Positions 45,146 through 59,000 of a stretch of DNA of 64,000 bases are shown here, in pieces; position 1 is the first letter of the stretch; every line of letters begins with the position of its first letter. The stretch comes from Morella rubra. Its lineage: Eukaryota > Streptophyta > Magnoliopsida > Fagales > Myricaceae. The translations under genes and the position numbers were made by a program. The DNA is taken from contig CM025849.1 in NCBI GenBank assembly GCA_003952965.2, positions 6,173,947-6,237,946 on the forward strand. The letters run 5' to 3'. A model generated the notes under the pieces. It was not told where the DNA came from. It ran no database searches and saw only the letters and a program-made list of their open reading frames with translations.

Positions 45146-45788
45146 TCATGTTCTAGCAGGCAGAAATATCTCCGTATCATGTGGTGCAAAAAATAAAGCA
45201 ATAATTATAAAGTAAATGGAGCTAGTTGAAGTGTTTTATATATATCATGTACTCCTAAAGAAAGCTGTTGCCTTAATTTGCATTATATCCCCAATAATAT
45301 GAAATAAAATAAACGACCGTTGGTCTTCGTGATGCAATCTATACAAAGGAGGGGGCTTTAAACGTACGTATTTTCTGATAAATTATCAAAATCTCATGAC
45401 ATGCATGCGGTGTGGCCTTTTTGATCGTCCGTTCTGATCAACAAATTGGTTTAGCGAAGGCCAAACCAACCCAAGGAAGCTTGCGAGGCTTAAGTCTTGA
45501 CACTAGCTACCAACTCTTGGGGAGCTGTTCAAGAAGGGAAAGTTAAAGCAAGGAGAGAAAAGAAGGAAGGACGAAGACAATAGGAAAATATCTACATTAG
45601 TTTGCACCAATAATGTCTATAAGCATTATACGCTATACAGTTAGTCATGAACCTAATCTTTTTAATTAGTCCCAACCATGATACGGGTGAATAGGTTTAG
45701 TAATTATTATAATAATTTTTTTATTTAAAATTTGAATTGGATTATCTGTACTCCATCTACCAAAGTATATATATATATATAATTCAAT

Positions 45789-45985
45789 AAGGGAACCTTC
45801 ACTTTTAATCTTTCAACTTTCAACCAAATATCAATTACTTATTTAAATTACAAAAATTGTCATATTTGACCATCAAAATTTCAATTAAAATGTATCAATG
45901 ATCGTCTTTTCAATGTATCCAACCATCAATTGGACATATGATTGACATTTGATAGAAATTTGGGGCCTAAAAGTGAAGATTTCCT
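45789..45985. mobile_element. Small foldback MITE
   Basis: The ends are inverted: GGGAACCTTCACTTTTAATC on the left, and GGAAATCTTCACTTTTAGGC on the complement of the right end. The roughly 195-bp body holds further inverted pieces (CATATTTGACCATCAAA against TTGACATTTGATAGAAA). Non-coding. It shares the CACTTTTA and TTTGAC style of the 19901 unit but is not a close copy. Confidence 0.6.
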
Positions 45986-46240
45986 TTAAAATAACTTTTG
46001 TGTTTATGACAAATGCAACTAAACCGGGAAGAAAAAAAAATTACAATTTTGAAAACAAGGTAAAGAAAGAGAAAGGTCACTAATAAATACACTTTGTGAA
46101 AAATTAGTTTGTCAACTAGCCTTCAATGTTATTATTGATTTTTTTTTCTTTACAAAGGATGAAAATGCCAGTCCATCTTTTGTTTTTTTTGTCTCTGGCC
46201 CTGAGCCTCAGGCATCAATTGAGTAGTAAGCAGTCATGAA

Positions 46241-46261
46241 CAGTGGTGTTTGGGGGAACTC
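46241..46261 (+). other. miR395-like 21-mer without a visible precursor hairpin
   Basis: The sequence CAGTGGTGTTTGGGGGAACT (plus a final C) agrees with the conserved plant miR395 consensus at 18 of 21 positions, including all 16 at the 3' end. No complementary arm (GAGTTCCCCC or similar) is present within several hundred bases on either side, so a functional MIR395 precursor is not supported. It may be a decayed fragment or coincidence. Confidence 0.3.
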
Positions 46262-47081
46262 GTTTGTCAATTGAAAGATAACATCCATGCCCAGGAGGCA
46301 ATTAATGATGTTGTTATTAAAAAGAGATTATAATTTTGTAGTCATTATTTAAAGTTATAGTAATTCCATTTAATTGAATGATAAATAATTGGTGTAGAAA
46401 GAACTCAAAGAAAATAGTGTAATTTCAAGATTTCAAGATAATAAGATATTAATTTTTTTTAGTTCAAAATAATAATTCAGCATTTATAACAATAATAACA
46501 ATTATATCCAATTTTTAATACTATATTAATTAGTTAGCCCACAATAGAAAATACTATTTGACCCAAACAGGAACCTTTAAGATGAAGGAAAACCAGAAGA
46601 TCAATTCCAACAATTTGATTTAGTGGTTAAAGTTTGCGTGGAACTGGGAGACTATTGACTTCAAATTACATAGCGTTTGTGTATTAAAAATTTTATCAAA
46701 ATTTTATTTTTATTTTTATTTTTTATTCACTTATTTTAATATATATTTTTTTAATACCAACACAAAATTTTATTAAAATTTTACCTCCAACCACTGTTAA
46801 TTTGGATATACTGATCTAAACACCCGGAAAAAAAGAAAAAAAAGAAAAAAAAAAACGGATCTATTTGTAGTCTAGACTACAGAGTCCAATTCGGAGAAGC
46901 AATGTGAGCCTTATTGCAGACTTGTTAAGTGGTCTCTTTGTCAAAACACCCTGTCAAATTGTCAGGGTCCGCACCTCCAATTTTTGACGTAAAACTCCCT
47001 CTCTCTGTTTTTCTCTTTCACTTCCGGAAAGGAGCGAAAAGGGGAAGAAAGAAGACGAAGAAGAAGAAGAAGTAGAACAAG

Positions 47082-50000
47082 ATGGGGATGGCAGCAGTGG
47101 GCGCGGATTCGCTGAGCGAGAGAGCTGCTATGATGAGAGAGTCGCTGCAAAAGAGCCAGACCATCACTGACAACGTGGTCTCCATGCTTGGCTCCTTCGA
47201 CCACCGCCTCTCCGCCCTCGAGGCCGCCATGCGTCCCACTCAGGTACGCCACATCTTTCTCACCTCACCATCTCTCCCGAGTTGAATATTCAAGGACAAA
47301 ATCCGCGGATTATATTAAAGAAACTGCCCTCGATTGCTCTTGGATCTAACCATTTTGACTGCCCGTTACTTGGGGTACCGAAGAGAAAGAATGCGCAAGA
47401 CCCATGATTTTGTTCTCTGTCTTTTGTCTCCTTTTTTCTCTGTTACCAAACAGAGATCAGGGTTTTAACCATAGTGTCCTTTTGAGAATTTATGCTCTGA
47501 CTTCTTGATCTTGGAAACTTTTTTTTTTTCCTTAGGTTAGAACCCATTCTATTAGGAAAGCTCACGAGAATATCGATAAGACTTTGAAGGCTGCTGAGGT
47601 TTTACTGGCCCAATTTGATCTCTCTCGTCAGGTTGGTTTCTCAAATTGTGTCTATGTTTTACGTGCTTCTTTTCTTACTCTTCCAGTTAGTTGTAAGATC
47701 ACTTTGTGTATTCTTCTTTCATATGCTTTAAATGCTAGTTGATCGTTTTGTAATTTGAAGTTCAATTATTGTTAGGCCGTGCTCACTACTTTACGATCAA
47801 ATTCATCGAAATGTTTTCTTTTTGTCAAAAGTTTTTTCCCCTCCAGCGAGCTCTCTCTTATCTTAAGTCCACTCTAGTTATAGTGCTGTGCACGGTCTGT
47901 TTCATATGTCTGCCAGACGGAACTAGTCAGATTTTGGAAGCCACCAATTGAACCACACCAATGAAGGCCTAAAGTAATAAGCTGTACCACTCATGAGGTC
48001 GGATGGTTTGTAAGAGAGTAAGTGACATGGTGTAGTCGAGAGAGAGCAACCTCCAAAAGAGGTCTTTTATTTTAGAACAGTGAATGAACTTGGGGATGGT
48101 GAGGTTGACCACAGGGATTGATACAGTTGCACTTCTTTGATGCCATTGCTTGTACTGCCTTTGCCACCAGACTGGCCAATTCCGTAGCCTGGGCCCTCTG
48201 AACAATGTTTGTAGACTCCATTGTCGTGTTGGCTGGCTGGGCATTGTTTGTGGAATTGGTTTCCAATTTTGCTGCTAATAACATCCTCGTCCTCTTGTCA
48301 ATTATCTCAGACCTTTGGTCACTGTTGCATCCAAAATTCCTAGATCATTGAAATCTAGTGCATGAGTTGCTTCAGTCTGTTCTGTGTGTTCTGTACTGGT
48401 TGTTTAGCCTTCAAACCTGATCGTCAAGCTGACAAAGTTTGCTTTGTTGAAACAGTAGCTGAACATTATTGCCTGCCTGTCAAAAACCTACAAACATCGA
48501 TCAGTATGGAATGATTGCATCTATCGGGTCAGTTTAATCGGCAGCATGAACAGTCGTAACTCCTGTGATTGGAAATGGATCATATTAGATTTAAGGCATA
48601 GACAGCCATTGTCATCGCCATATCGGCTAGGGATGGGTCTAACATAGCCTATAGTGGCCATAGATCACGTGGATTGAAATTTTCATTTAGGAAGCTACAC
48701 GTCCCCTCCCAAGTAAACACTATATTTGCGGTCTCCCATTTGACCTTCAAGTCTCTTCAACTCAAATAATTTGTTTCAATATCTCCCCCTTCATCTAAAT
48801 CCGGCATTAATGTGACTGGAAAATGCAGCAGCTACACTGCATGTGGTTCATTGTGATGCGTTTACAAATGGGCACAAGACACCAAAGGGAAACCCTCTCA
48901 CTCAGATCATGGCCAGACAACCAGCATGCCATTTGTCAAACCCGAGCAATATTCCCTTTGCACTTCACCATCTCAGTTCTCACCTCAACCACCTTCTTTT
49001 CCTCCTTTCCACCTGCCTTTACCAACCACTCAATCAGTTATAATCCTATTCTCCACCACTTGATTAGCATCGATGGCTTGGAAGTGCCCCTTCCACGACT
49101 TCAATCCTCCCAGTTCCTAATCGCAATTCTCAATCCTAATTGGACATACTTGTTCATGTACTGCGCTCTTCACAGTCACCCCATTGTTTGACCTCTCTTG
49201 TAAATGATAACTGCTAGGAGAGTTTCGTTAAACTTGATCTTGCTGGCTCAATTTTGATGACTGTTTGGGATGATTTTAATAGGACTCAGTCTGAATTGGG
49301 GTGGATTTGCACTACTGAAGCAATTGGAGAGCAGGGTCTTGTGGCACAATCTGGTTCCTGAAATGGACCAGACACAGTAAAAATATAGCTTAGAATGCAA
49401 GTGGGACAAGTATCCCATTATATTGCTTCTATATGTTGGAGTCATTAGTGGGATCTGTTAAGGGATTTATTTTGAGGTATTGATGGTTTTTTTAGTAACG
49501 ACCTTCATTTTACCTTAGTTGTTTTTTACTGGCCTTTGCATTACTTTTACACACACCAAATGTTTTAATAAATGAAGCATGGATGTGGATATGAATTACC
49601 AAAAAAAAAAAAAAAAAGGTGTTGATGAAGAAGGAAATGGTATGATATAATAGGAGAGGTTAATAACACTTTCTTTCTAGGGGTAATGTCACAGTATGCT
49701 CCCTAATTATAAGTCAAAATCAATCTCGCCCCTCTAAGTTTGAAAACGACGATTTGCGTCCCTTGTGTTTCAAACATGATCAATTCTAGCCCTCCGTTTG
49801 TTTTGGGCGTTAATTCAGACACGAAAAACAAGCAAAATGACTTAAATGCCCATCCAAGGCAAAATTTAAAATAAATTAATTAATTAATTAAAAATAAACA
49901 TATTACTGAAATAGAGTTTCAATAATTTTATTTAAAAAAATTAATATTTGCATATATTATTTTTATTTTTTAATGACTTTTTAAATATTGTCAGTAATTT

Positions 50001-53000
50001 TGTGTTGGAATAGTATTTCGGTCATTTTGCATGTTATTTAACGGTCATTTATAACGGAAGGCTAGGATTGATAATGTTCGATATATAAGAGACGCAAATC
50101 GCCGTTTTAAAACTTATGGGGCAAGATTGATTTTGGCTTATAATTAAGAAGTGTATCATGACATTACCCCCTTTTTCTATCATGTGATTTTTGTTGTTAT
50201 ATGATTTTATAATAATTTAGTTATGCAAGCATCTCCATTGTCCAAGGTATGTCCTTTATGCGTCGTGGTGTCAACTAAATACTTAGGTGGCGTTTGCATG
50301 CTAAAATTTTGGGAGTTTAAAAAGTTTGGTTTATGAGAATTTGTGAAAAGGTGAAGAGAGATGATTTGAGTAAATTTTTTATATTTATTGTGATAAAAAG
50401 AGATGATTTGATGGGGGAGGAGAGAGATTATTTTATAATTATTTTATTGAGACAAATATTTGGCATCCAAACACCACCTTAATATGTTTCCCCCAGAACT
50501 TATCTTTCAATTTTGGGTTTAGATATGTATTAAAGAGTATTGGAGAAGTATTAGCACCTATATGGATGCAATAAAAATCTGATTCTCTCTCTCCCTCTCT
50601 CTCCATTTCCTTTTGTTTTTGGATCGCTCAATAATAAAAGTGTTGCTCTCTTATTGAAGTATCCGTGATAGTATTATAAATAGTTCCTAAGATAATTATA
50701 TTAAAAACCTAGGATAAATACATTTAAGTAAGAATTAATCTATCAACTATAAATCAATGCTACTATAATGCTTAATCATATTAAGTATTAAACTTACAAG
50801 TGTCGATGCAGAAACTTTATCCAAATGAACTCTGTAAAACCTTATTCTAGATATCTTAAATTGTAATATGAGAGGTATAATGATTCAATTTTCAATAACT
50901 TAGTTATTTTAAATGGGAAAATGGATTGTCAGTAGTTTGGTTTTAGTTTCTTTAATCAAAGTGTTTGATGTATAGGTATGGATTAGTTCTGTATTTAGAT
51001 GTTTTTACTTCTTTATGGTTATAATTGTTGACATTATTATCATTTAAATCAATAGGCGGAGACAAAAATATTGAGGGGTCCACATGAGGACTTGGAGAGT
51101 TATCTTCAGGCAATTGATCAATTAAGAAGCAATATCCAATTCTTTAGCAACAAAAAAGGCTTTAAAAGCAGTGATGGGGTACTGAACAATACAAACAATC
51201 TCCTTTCTAAAGCTATTTCAAAGCTAGAAGATGAGTTCAAGCGGCTATTAGCGTCTTACAGGTTTGTATTATCATTTTCATTGATGCTTTTCGATTAGAT
51301 ATCTGGTTTTTCTGCCTGGGTAGTTTTGATCAACGAATACCTTGATGTTACCATCAGGGATTTACTATTAACAGTTCCTCTCTTACAGTGACCTTTATTG
51401 TCATTGAGTTATTCAGTTCTAGGTTTCAATTAAAGCTGAGCCCTGTTACACAATTGAATCTCTAGCTTCCTCGTGCATTTAACATAAGTCATCCCTAGGG
51501 CTTGTTCGTGATTGTTTTTATGCTATTGCAGGCATAGGTGGGCTAGGTTTTGTTTATAAGTTTGGCTCTTTCCCAATGTCTCTTTCCAGCATTTGTCCTA
51601 TCGGTAAAACTGGGTATTTCAAGTTCTGTGAGCAACAATTGAGTTGGACTCCATTTTTTATTTTGGGTAACTGTTGAAATCCATGTTGTCTAACCAGATT
51701 ACTGATTGCTTATCTTGGTGCTGACTTATCTTGTGGCCCCTGCACTTGTACTTACTTGGGTGTATTTCTGATATTGAAATTGGTTAATTTCCTTTAAATG
51801 CCAAAAGAATTGGGCTCTTTTCTATGACTTTCTTGATTGAAAGATGATTCACCTTTATGAGAGATTATATGTGCCCTTTCTATGCAGTCTTCTGACACTG
51901 CCTGTGGTTTTGGCATAAGATACCTGGTTATGTGCTGTATCACTGATGCTGATAATTTGTCCTTGCTTTAAGCTCCAATTATGTTATTTACTTCTGTTAT
52001 CTTTTGGGTGGGTTTTGAAAATCTCAGCAAACCTGTGGAACCTGATCGTCTTTTTGAAGGCCTTCCAAATTCATTGCGACCATCGTCAGAGTCTCCTGGC
52101 CACCTGGGAGACTCTACTGGCAAGAATTCTTCCAATATTCATTCTGAGCAGCATAAGATTAACTTAGAAAATGCTGTTTATACTCCTCCAACTCTTGTTC
52201 CACCACGGGTTCTGCCACTGCTCCATGATTTAGCTCAGCAAATGGTTCAAGCTGGTCACCAACAACAGTTACTGAAAATTTATAGGTAAAGAGCTCCAGC
52301 TCCGCTCCACAGGTGTTATGAATTGAATTGCTTGTGTATGTGTAGTCTTCTGGTCATATTGTCCTCCGGAGAAGAGATGTGCATTTCAGTTTTTCCTTGA
52401 TGCTGAGGTTGCATGCATTGAAAAGCACCCTTTTTTTTTCTCTTGTTCTTCCCCATGTATAATCAATGCTTGTGAATTTTCACTGCCCTGTTACATGAAT
52501 TGCATAGCCCTTAGTCGTGACTCAAAATTAATTTACCATGATTTTAAGACTGTCTCTAGCTGGTGTGTAAATCGCTATTGAGTGAACATCCATGTCCCTC
52601 GGATATCCAGTCACTTCATAGTACAAAATTTATGTTATGTGTTTGACAACTTCTCTGTATTAGATACAAGAGAGGCATGTAGTAATAGAAAAGGTCTTGT
52701 GAAGAGGTCAAAAAAATGTGATTTGGGTTGGGATTGGCTAAGTATCAAGGCATTTTGGGAAACCGCATTATCTTTTTTACCTATATATGTACTTCCTCAA
52801 AGCTTCTTGAGTATCCACCCATATTTCTACGGCTCTGGGCTGCTAGGTGTCACTACCAAGTACCAAGTTAAAATTGTTAGGGAGAAATGGGGCAGCTGAA
52901 GTTGTTTGCTACTTTTTTATTCTTTTATGTTTTTTGGAAATTTGATTATGACTTAGTATTGAGCACATAAATAAAGTAACGCTATGCTTTCTTTTCCAAT

Positions 53001-56000
53001 GTAAAATACCTAAAAGAAAAGTGCTGATTTTGTATAGTGTAATGGACTCCGGGAAACTTTCAAATAGCAAACCGTCAAAGTGCTGATTTTGTGTAGTTTC
53101 ACTCGAAGAATAGAACCTAGTAGGTCTAGATCATTCACTCAACCTTGGGCTGGGTTGTATTGGAGGAAATCTGTAATTATGAGCCAGTCACTGTATTTTT
53201 ACCCTTCAAGCGGTATGGTAGCCACCTCGCCTGGTCCCTTTGGTGCTGTTATTGTTGTATTTTGATTGAACCAAGGAAGTCGGTCCTCCACTTGATCAGT
53301 TGGGATCAAATGAAAGGGTGATAACATGGGTGTGGGGTCCTGGAGAAGTAATAGGGATCGTAGAGGAGTGGAGATGGGGCTGTAGGTACTGCAGAGAGAG
53401 AACTTAAGGGATAAAGAGGTTAGAGGCTTGCAGAGGCTGAGAGAGAACAATGACATTGCTATTGCTAGTGCAGTAGTGCTGTTGGTGCTACCATGAGGCT
53501 CTCGCTAGAGAGCCCAAGAGGTTGTTGGGTGGATGTTGGCTGGGTTGCATGGGGGGAGCATAAACACTTTTCTGTTGGAGGGGCCGGCCAGTTCTGGACA
53601 GTTGTTTGCTCTTCTTAGAAGCATAAACCATTTTATGCTTCACAGTGGTGTTTAATGGAAATGGTTTTTGGTTGACCAATATTCCTCCTGCTGCAAAACA
53701 CTGAAAGATGCAGAACATTTTTCTGAAAGAAGTTTTACGTGAAAACTGGATAGTGTTTTGGTCCCATAAGCCATTGCTAGGCATCGAGTCCAGATTTCAG
53801 TAACTTCAAATAGCAAACCATCTATGGCACTTCAGAATTGATTTCCATCTTATGATATATATTCTTATATGTGATATGACTTCTTAGAACAGGATGAAAT
53901 AACTAAGATGGTCTACCCCTCTAATTTCTAGTCCACCGACAGAAGAGCTCTCAGTTGCTTTGGCATAGGGATGACAACTAAATCTCTCTAATTTGATTTG
54001 AGATGGTAGAATTGACATAGTAGGCACAGATGCATCCAAATCTGATGCAGGATCATTTACTTTCAACGGTTCATGGGGGATTACTGGTTGTGGTTTGTTG
54101 CAGAATGGTTTGGGGCTGACTATGTATTTGTAGAAGAGGATTTCAGGATGAAATCCAGGACCTTTATGGATTTTGGTACCCAAAGGGATCTGTGGTTGAT
54201 TTCTAGGTCTTAATGTAAACCTAATCAATTAATAGTTCAAACCAAACTAAAAGTCATCGTGTATCACAAGTGGGTTCTGGGCTTGTTTGCTGCAGGCAGC
54301 AAATCAGCTCTGTTCTGAAAGAAATAATGAAATAAGGGATGATATGTTAGCCTGTGACTGTTGATATGGTGGGATAGTTGTTAAAAGACATCAACTTTCT
54401 TTGGGATTGTAAAAGAAACATTTATGGTTTCTATTCTGAAGACAGTTGGAGTGAAATGTAAGGCTTCAGGGGTAAAGCTTGAACAGCAGTGAAGAACAAG
54501 TTGCTGTACTATCTGGACATCAAAGTTAATGGTTTTGCGGTTTGGTTTGATGGTTGGTTGATGATGAAAGGGGGCGCTAGAATGTTGGGTTCTCAGTTTC
54601 CAAACGGTGTAGAGAAGGTGTAGCTTTAGGGTCAAAAAGAGGCGACTCAAGGGTGAGTTCAGGGCTTTTAATAGCCGCTTGAGAGTAGTTGAAAGTGCTT
54701 GTTTGTTGGTTATGGAGATTTGTTGCAGTGGTCTTTACACCAAATGGCATCATAAACAAAGGATAATCATGAGTTCTGGTTTAATTGGGTATTGTTGTGA
54801 GTTGTGTTTATCTAAGCATAAATAGTAGAAATTCCTCAAGAATTAGAAAGAGAAGAGAAAAGATAGAGAGAAAAGAAAAGATAGAAGAAGGAAAAGAGAG
54901 AAGACAGAGCAAGCTACCATTTCTTAGTACCCCCAGACATGGATGAAGCTGGGGGGAGGAGGGGCATGGCCCCCCTAACCCCCTCCAATTTGCATTCCAG
55001 TGTTGTTTCCTTGTTCGTCCATTGGCATTGGAGTAATACCATCAACATGAGCTAGCTAGCCAATTTTTGGACCCATTTTGCAGTTCTTCTAGTGTATATT
55101 GGTTATAGTGAGAAGCAATGTGTAGAAAAATTCAAAAAAGTATTCTTGTTCCTCAGTGATCCATTCAGTTACAAGAGATGCATTTCCATGTACAGACCTG
55201 TTCATGCAAATATTGAAGTTTTATCTGTCAAGATGTTTAACAAGTATAGAACTCTTTTGTTTGGTTCAGGGATACTCGCTCTTCAGTTTTGGAAGAAAGC
55301 CTGAGAAAATTGGGAGTTGAAAAACTTAGCAAAGATGATGTTCAGAAGATGCAATGGGAGGTTTTAGAGGCCAAAATTGGGAATTGGATTCATTTCATGC
55401 GTATTGCTGTAAGTGCTTGTCTGGAATTTGATCAAAATTTCCAATCTCTTGTTCTGAATATAGTGTTGCTTGAACAGGTCAAACTTCTTTTTGCTGGAGA
55501 GCGGATAGTTTGTGATCAAATATTTGAAGGCTTTGATTCTCTTCCAGATCAGTGTTTTTCAGAGGTTACTGCAAGTAGTGTTTTGGTGCTGCTTAGTTTC
55601 GGGGATGCAATTGCCAAAAGCAAGAGATCACCGGAGAAGTTGTTTGTACTCTTGGACATGTATGAGATAATGCGGGAGCTTCACTCTGAGGTACAGTTGT
55701 TGCTACCCATCCACAAATGCATGTCTAAGCTTGCTGCCTATTGTCTCATTAGCACTTGTGGAAATGGCAAAACTAGGTGGGGCCATTTGAATGTTTTCAC
55801 TGGAATTTGGATGGTGGTCTAAAACTTTCAGGATCTTCCTGGTTCCCTTTCCTCCCTGTCGAAAAAATGGTCTCCATGTATCACTAGGATGGGACCACTC
55901 TAAACTGTCTGATAGTTTAGATGGAAACTTAGTCTTGAGTATAAATTTGGCCGGATAGACATTTCAAGTCTCTGAATAAAGAGCTTCACAAGCCACCCTT

Positions 56001-59000
56001 TCCCCTTCCTTCCAAGCTGATGTTCCAAATTATAAGAATTTGATTATGGATTTTGTTCGTAATGTGATTCACCTATAGATTTTCTTTAGCCTGCTGCGAT
56101 TCTTTGGTAGAATGGATTCTATAAAATGATTTGATAATAATTAAAACACCTTGTGTTAAAAATAATTTTCGCATCAGTGGAACAAAGTGGATGGTTTTTT
56201 AGTGGCAGGAGAAGAAGGTAATTTTGTGTGTAGTCTTACCCAGAGAAACAAATTGAGGGAAACCACGTTTTCGGCGGCACTAGTTTTCTATTCCACTTTT
56301 TGAGTATTTCTAATTGATATAAGTTGGTAGGCTAATTAGCCCTTGCCCCTTCAACTGAGTCATATCTCAATGGTGCTACAGTATTAAGTGAAGAACTGCA
56401 TTTATTTTCAGATTGAAATGAAATTCAAAGGTAAAGCTTGCAGTGAAATAAGAGAATCTGCATTTGGCTTGACAAAACGGCTTGCTCAGACAGCTCAAGA
56501 GACTTTTGGAGATTTTGAAGAAGCTGTTGAAAAGGATGCAACTAAAACTGCGGTGTCCGATGGAACTGTACATCCTTTGACAAGCTATGTCATTAACTAC
56601 GTGAAGTTTTTGTTTGAGTAAGTTCAGCTAACCCTGGTTTATATTCTTATTAGCCCATTCTTATAGTTTTGTACATCCTACATTCTAGTTGTTGTTGTTT
56701 GGGATATTAAAGCCAGAGTAAGTTACCCTTTTGTAGTTGCTTAGTTGTCTGGGATTTTGCTTCAAGATATATGTAATACATGATGCTACTTGAGATGTCT
56801 GTGAAAATTGCATGTCCTGTTTTGTTGGGACACTCTGCAATGAAAAAGAGAATTTTTGCTTCAACTTAAAATGGTTGAGAACTTATTTCTTCTGTAAGTA
56901 ACAAGATGACGGAAAGCCCTGTGAGGTGAACTTTATAAAAATATTAAAACGGCGAACTGAAAGGAAGTTTTGGTTGCCTGTTAAGAAATATGTTGAAAAG
57001 AAAGCTTTTGAATCATGAGCAACCATTTTCACATGGTAACGAGTGATAGGATCACAAGAGACATCTTAACCTCTTGAACAACAAAGAAAATATATTTTCA
57101 AGCCTGACATAGTGCACATTTCGAAACCTGCTTATGATTGCTTATTTGATGGGGTTTTAGGCTTTGAAACTTGTGGTTTTATGGCATAGGGTTATAGAAG
57201 GAACAATGTCCGGTTCAGATATTGTTATTTTGGTAAAAGTTGCGAAATCCTGAAATTTGTATGTGCTGGAATTCCTTGCAGCAGCAAAACTGCATTCTAA
57301 AAAGGGTGTTCTAACATATGAGTTGAAGGATTGTTTGGTAGGTAGTGAGTGAGGAAAAATGCAGTTGGTTTCAGGTTAAATTTGGTTGAAGAAAGAATTT
57401 TTTATTGGAGGTTGCAATGAGGGGAAAAAGGAAAGGATAAAGAAACAAATACACTGGGAATTGTTAAAAATTGGCAAAGTTTAAGAAGCTAGACTGAACA
57501 AGGCTACTTACTAGTAGAATAAGACCAATGGCCAACAACTATGGCCCATAGCCTGCGAGTAAAGACTGAGGATAATGTCCTTGACTTTGCAAACGTCAAA
57601 GGAGCTAACTATACAATGAGATCATCAACGTGTACACTTCACTAAAGGGGAAAGCTCAAAGTATCTTCGACATTGTAAACCTCCAAACAAGACCACTGGG
57701 CTATTTTTGCATGGAAAGGGTGTCTTGCTGATATATCTTCAGTACATCAACATCTAAATAATAGTTCATCATGTCTTTTGACCAAAGCCTTCACTTTTTC
57801 TTCCTTTCCTAGGTTGTTTCCCCCATTTGCTGCAACCACTCTCCTTTTTACCATCACCGTAACTGGTTTTTATTGCATATGAGAAGACATGTAGCTGTAT
57901 TTTTCTGCTCACCATATATTGCTTGCTTATCAACTTTGCAGATTTGTTTTACAATAAATCTGGAGGAACTGAATTTTCCAGTGAAACTTAAAAGAATTAA
58001 CACGTATCAATTGTGGAGATTTCTTTTATTAGATTTCATTTTAATAACGTATCAATGTTATGACCCAAGCACCTACTAGCACATGCATTTTGACTTTAAA
58101 AGGACTAATCAAGGTTCCTTTTGAAGGCCCTTTGAATCATTATAAAGCCCAATTTCGCCTAATAAGGTCCCAATATGAGACTTAGCTCTCTATAGACTTC
58201 AAGTCTCATTTCTTCTCCTTTCTCACTTTATGTGGGATTCGAGGTATCACATTCCCCTGTTTAAACCCTTCACCTCCTTGTCAACGCCCACCAATCCCAC
58301 ATTGGTGGTTACGAGTCTCGCTTTGATACAATACCATTCTGTAATGACCCAAGGAAGTGCTAGCTAACCACATGCACTTTGACTTCAAAAGGACTAGTCA
58401 AGGGTGCATTGAAAGCTCCTTGGAATTACTACAAAGCCCAATTCCACCTATTAAAGTCCCAATGTAGAAGTTGGATCTCTATGGACCTCAAGTTTCATTC
58501 CTTCTCTCCTATTCATGTGGGACTTGAGGTATCACAATCAAGTTATATAATCAAATGTTCTACCTTTTTGTGTTTTTGTTAATAAGCATGCCTTAACTCT
58601 CATTTTACTCTTTGTTTGATTTAAATCCATAGTCATAACGTGATTGAGTTGAAGTCTTTCCTCAACATTGTTGCAGCTACCAATCAACCTTGAAGCAACT
58701 TTTCCTAGAGTTTGATAGCAAAGATGGAACAAGTTCACAGTTGGCCTCTGTCACGATGAGAATAATGCAGGCTCTTCAAACCAATTTGGATGGAAAATCT
58801 AAGCAGTATAAAGATCTTGCTTTGACCCACCTTTTTCTCATGAATAACATTCACTATATGGTCAGATCTGTTCGCAGGTATGTCATATGTATATTTAGCT
58901 TATTACCATTCTTTCAGAGCTTTATGAGCTTTTCTTGCATATAAATCTTCGTACTTTTTTAATTTTTGTTTTCAGGTCAGAAGCCAAGGATTTGTTAGGG

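Larger units (their letters stand above)
45146..47081. other. Intergenic, upstream of EXO70A1
   Basis: Contains the 3' untranslated region of the LPEEWTY gene, a foldback element (45789-45985), a miR395-like 21-mer (46241-46261), AT-rich filler, an A-rich tract at about 46829-46855, and the EXO70A1 leader with a GAA trinucleotide run (about 47055-47071). No additional gene. Confidence 0.5.

Noticed and set aside
52582..52899. Open frame in EXO70A1 intron 4
   Set aside because: Lies wholly within an intron, has no domain and no splice support as an alternative exon.
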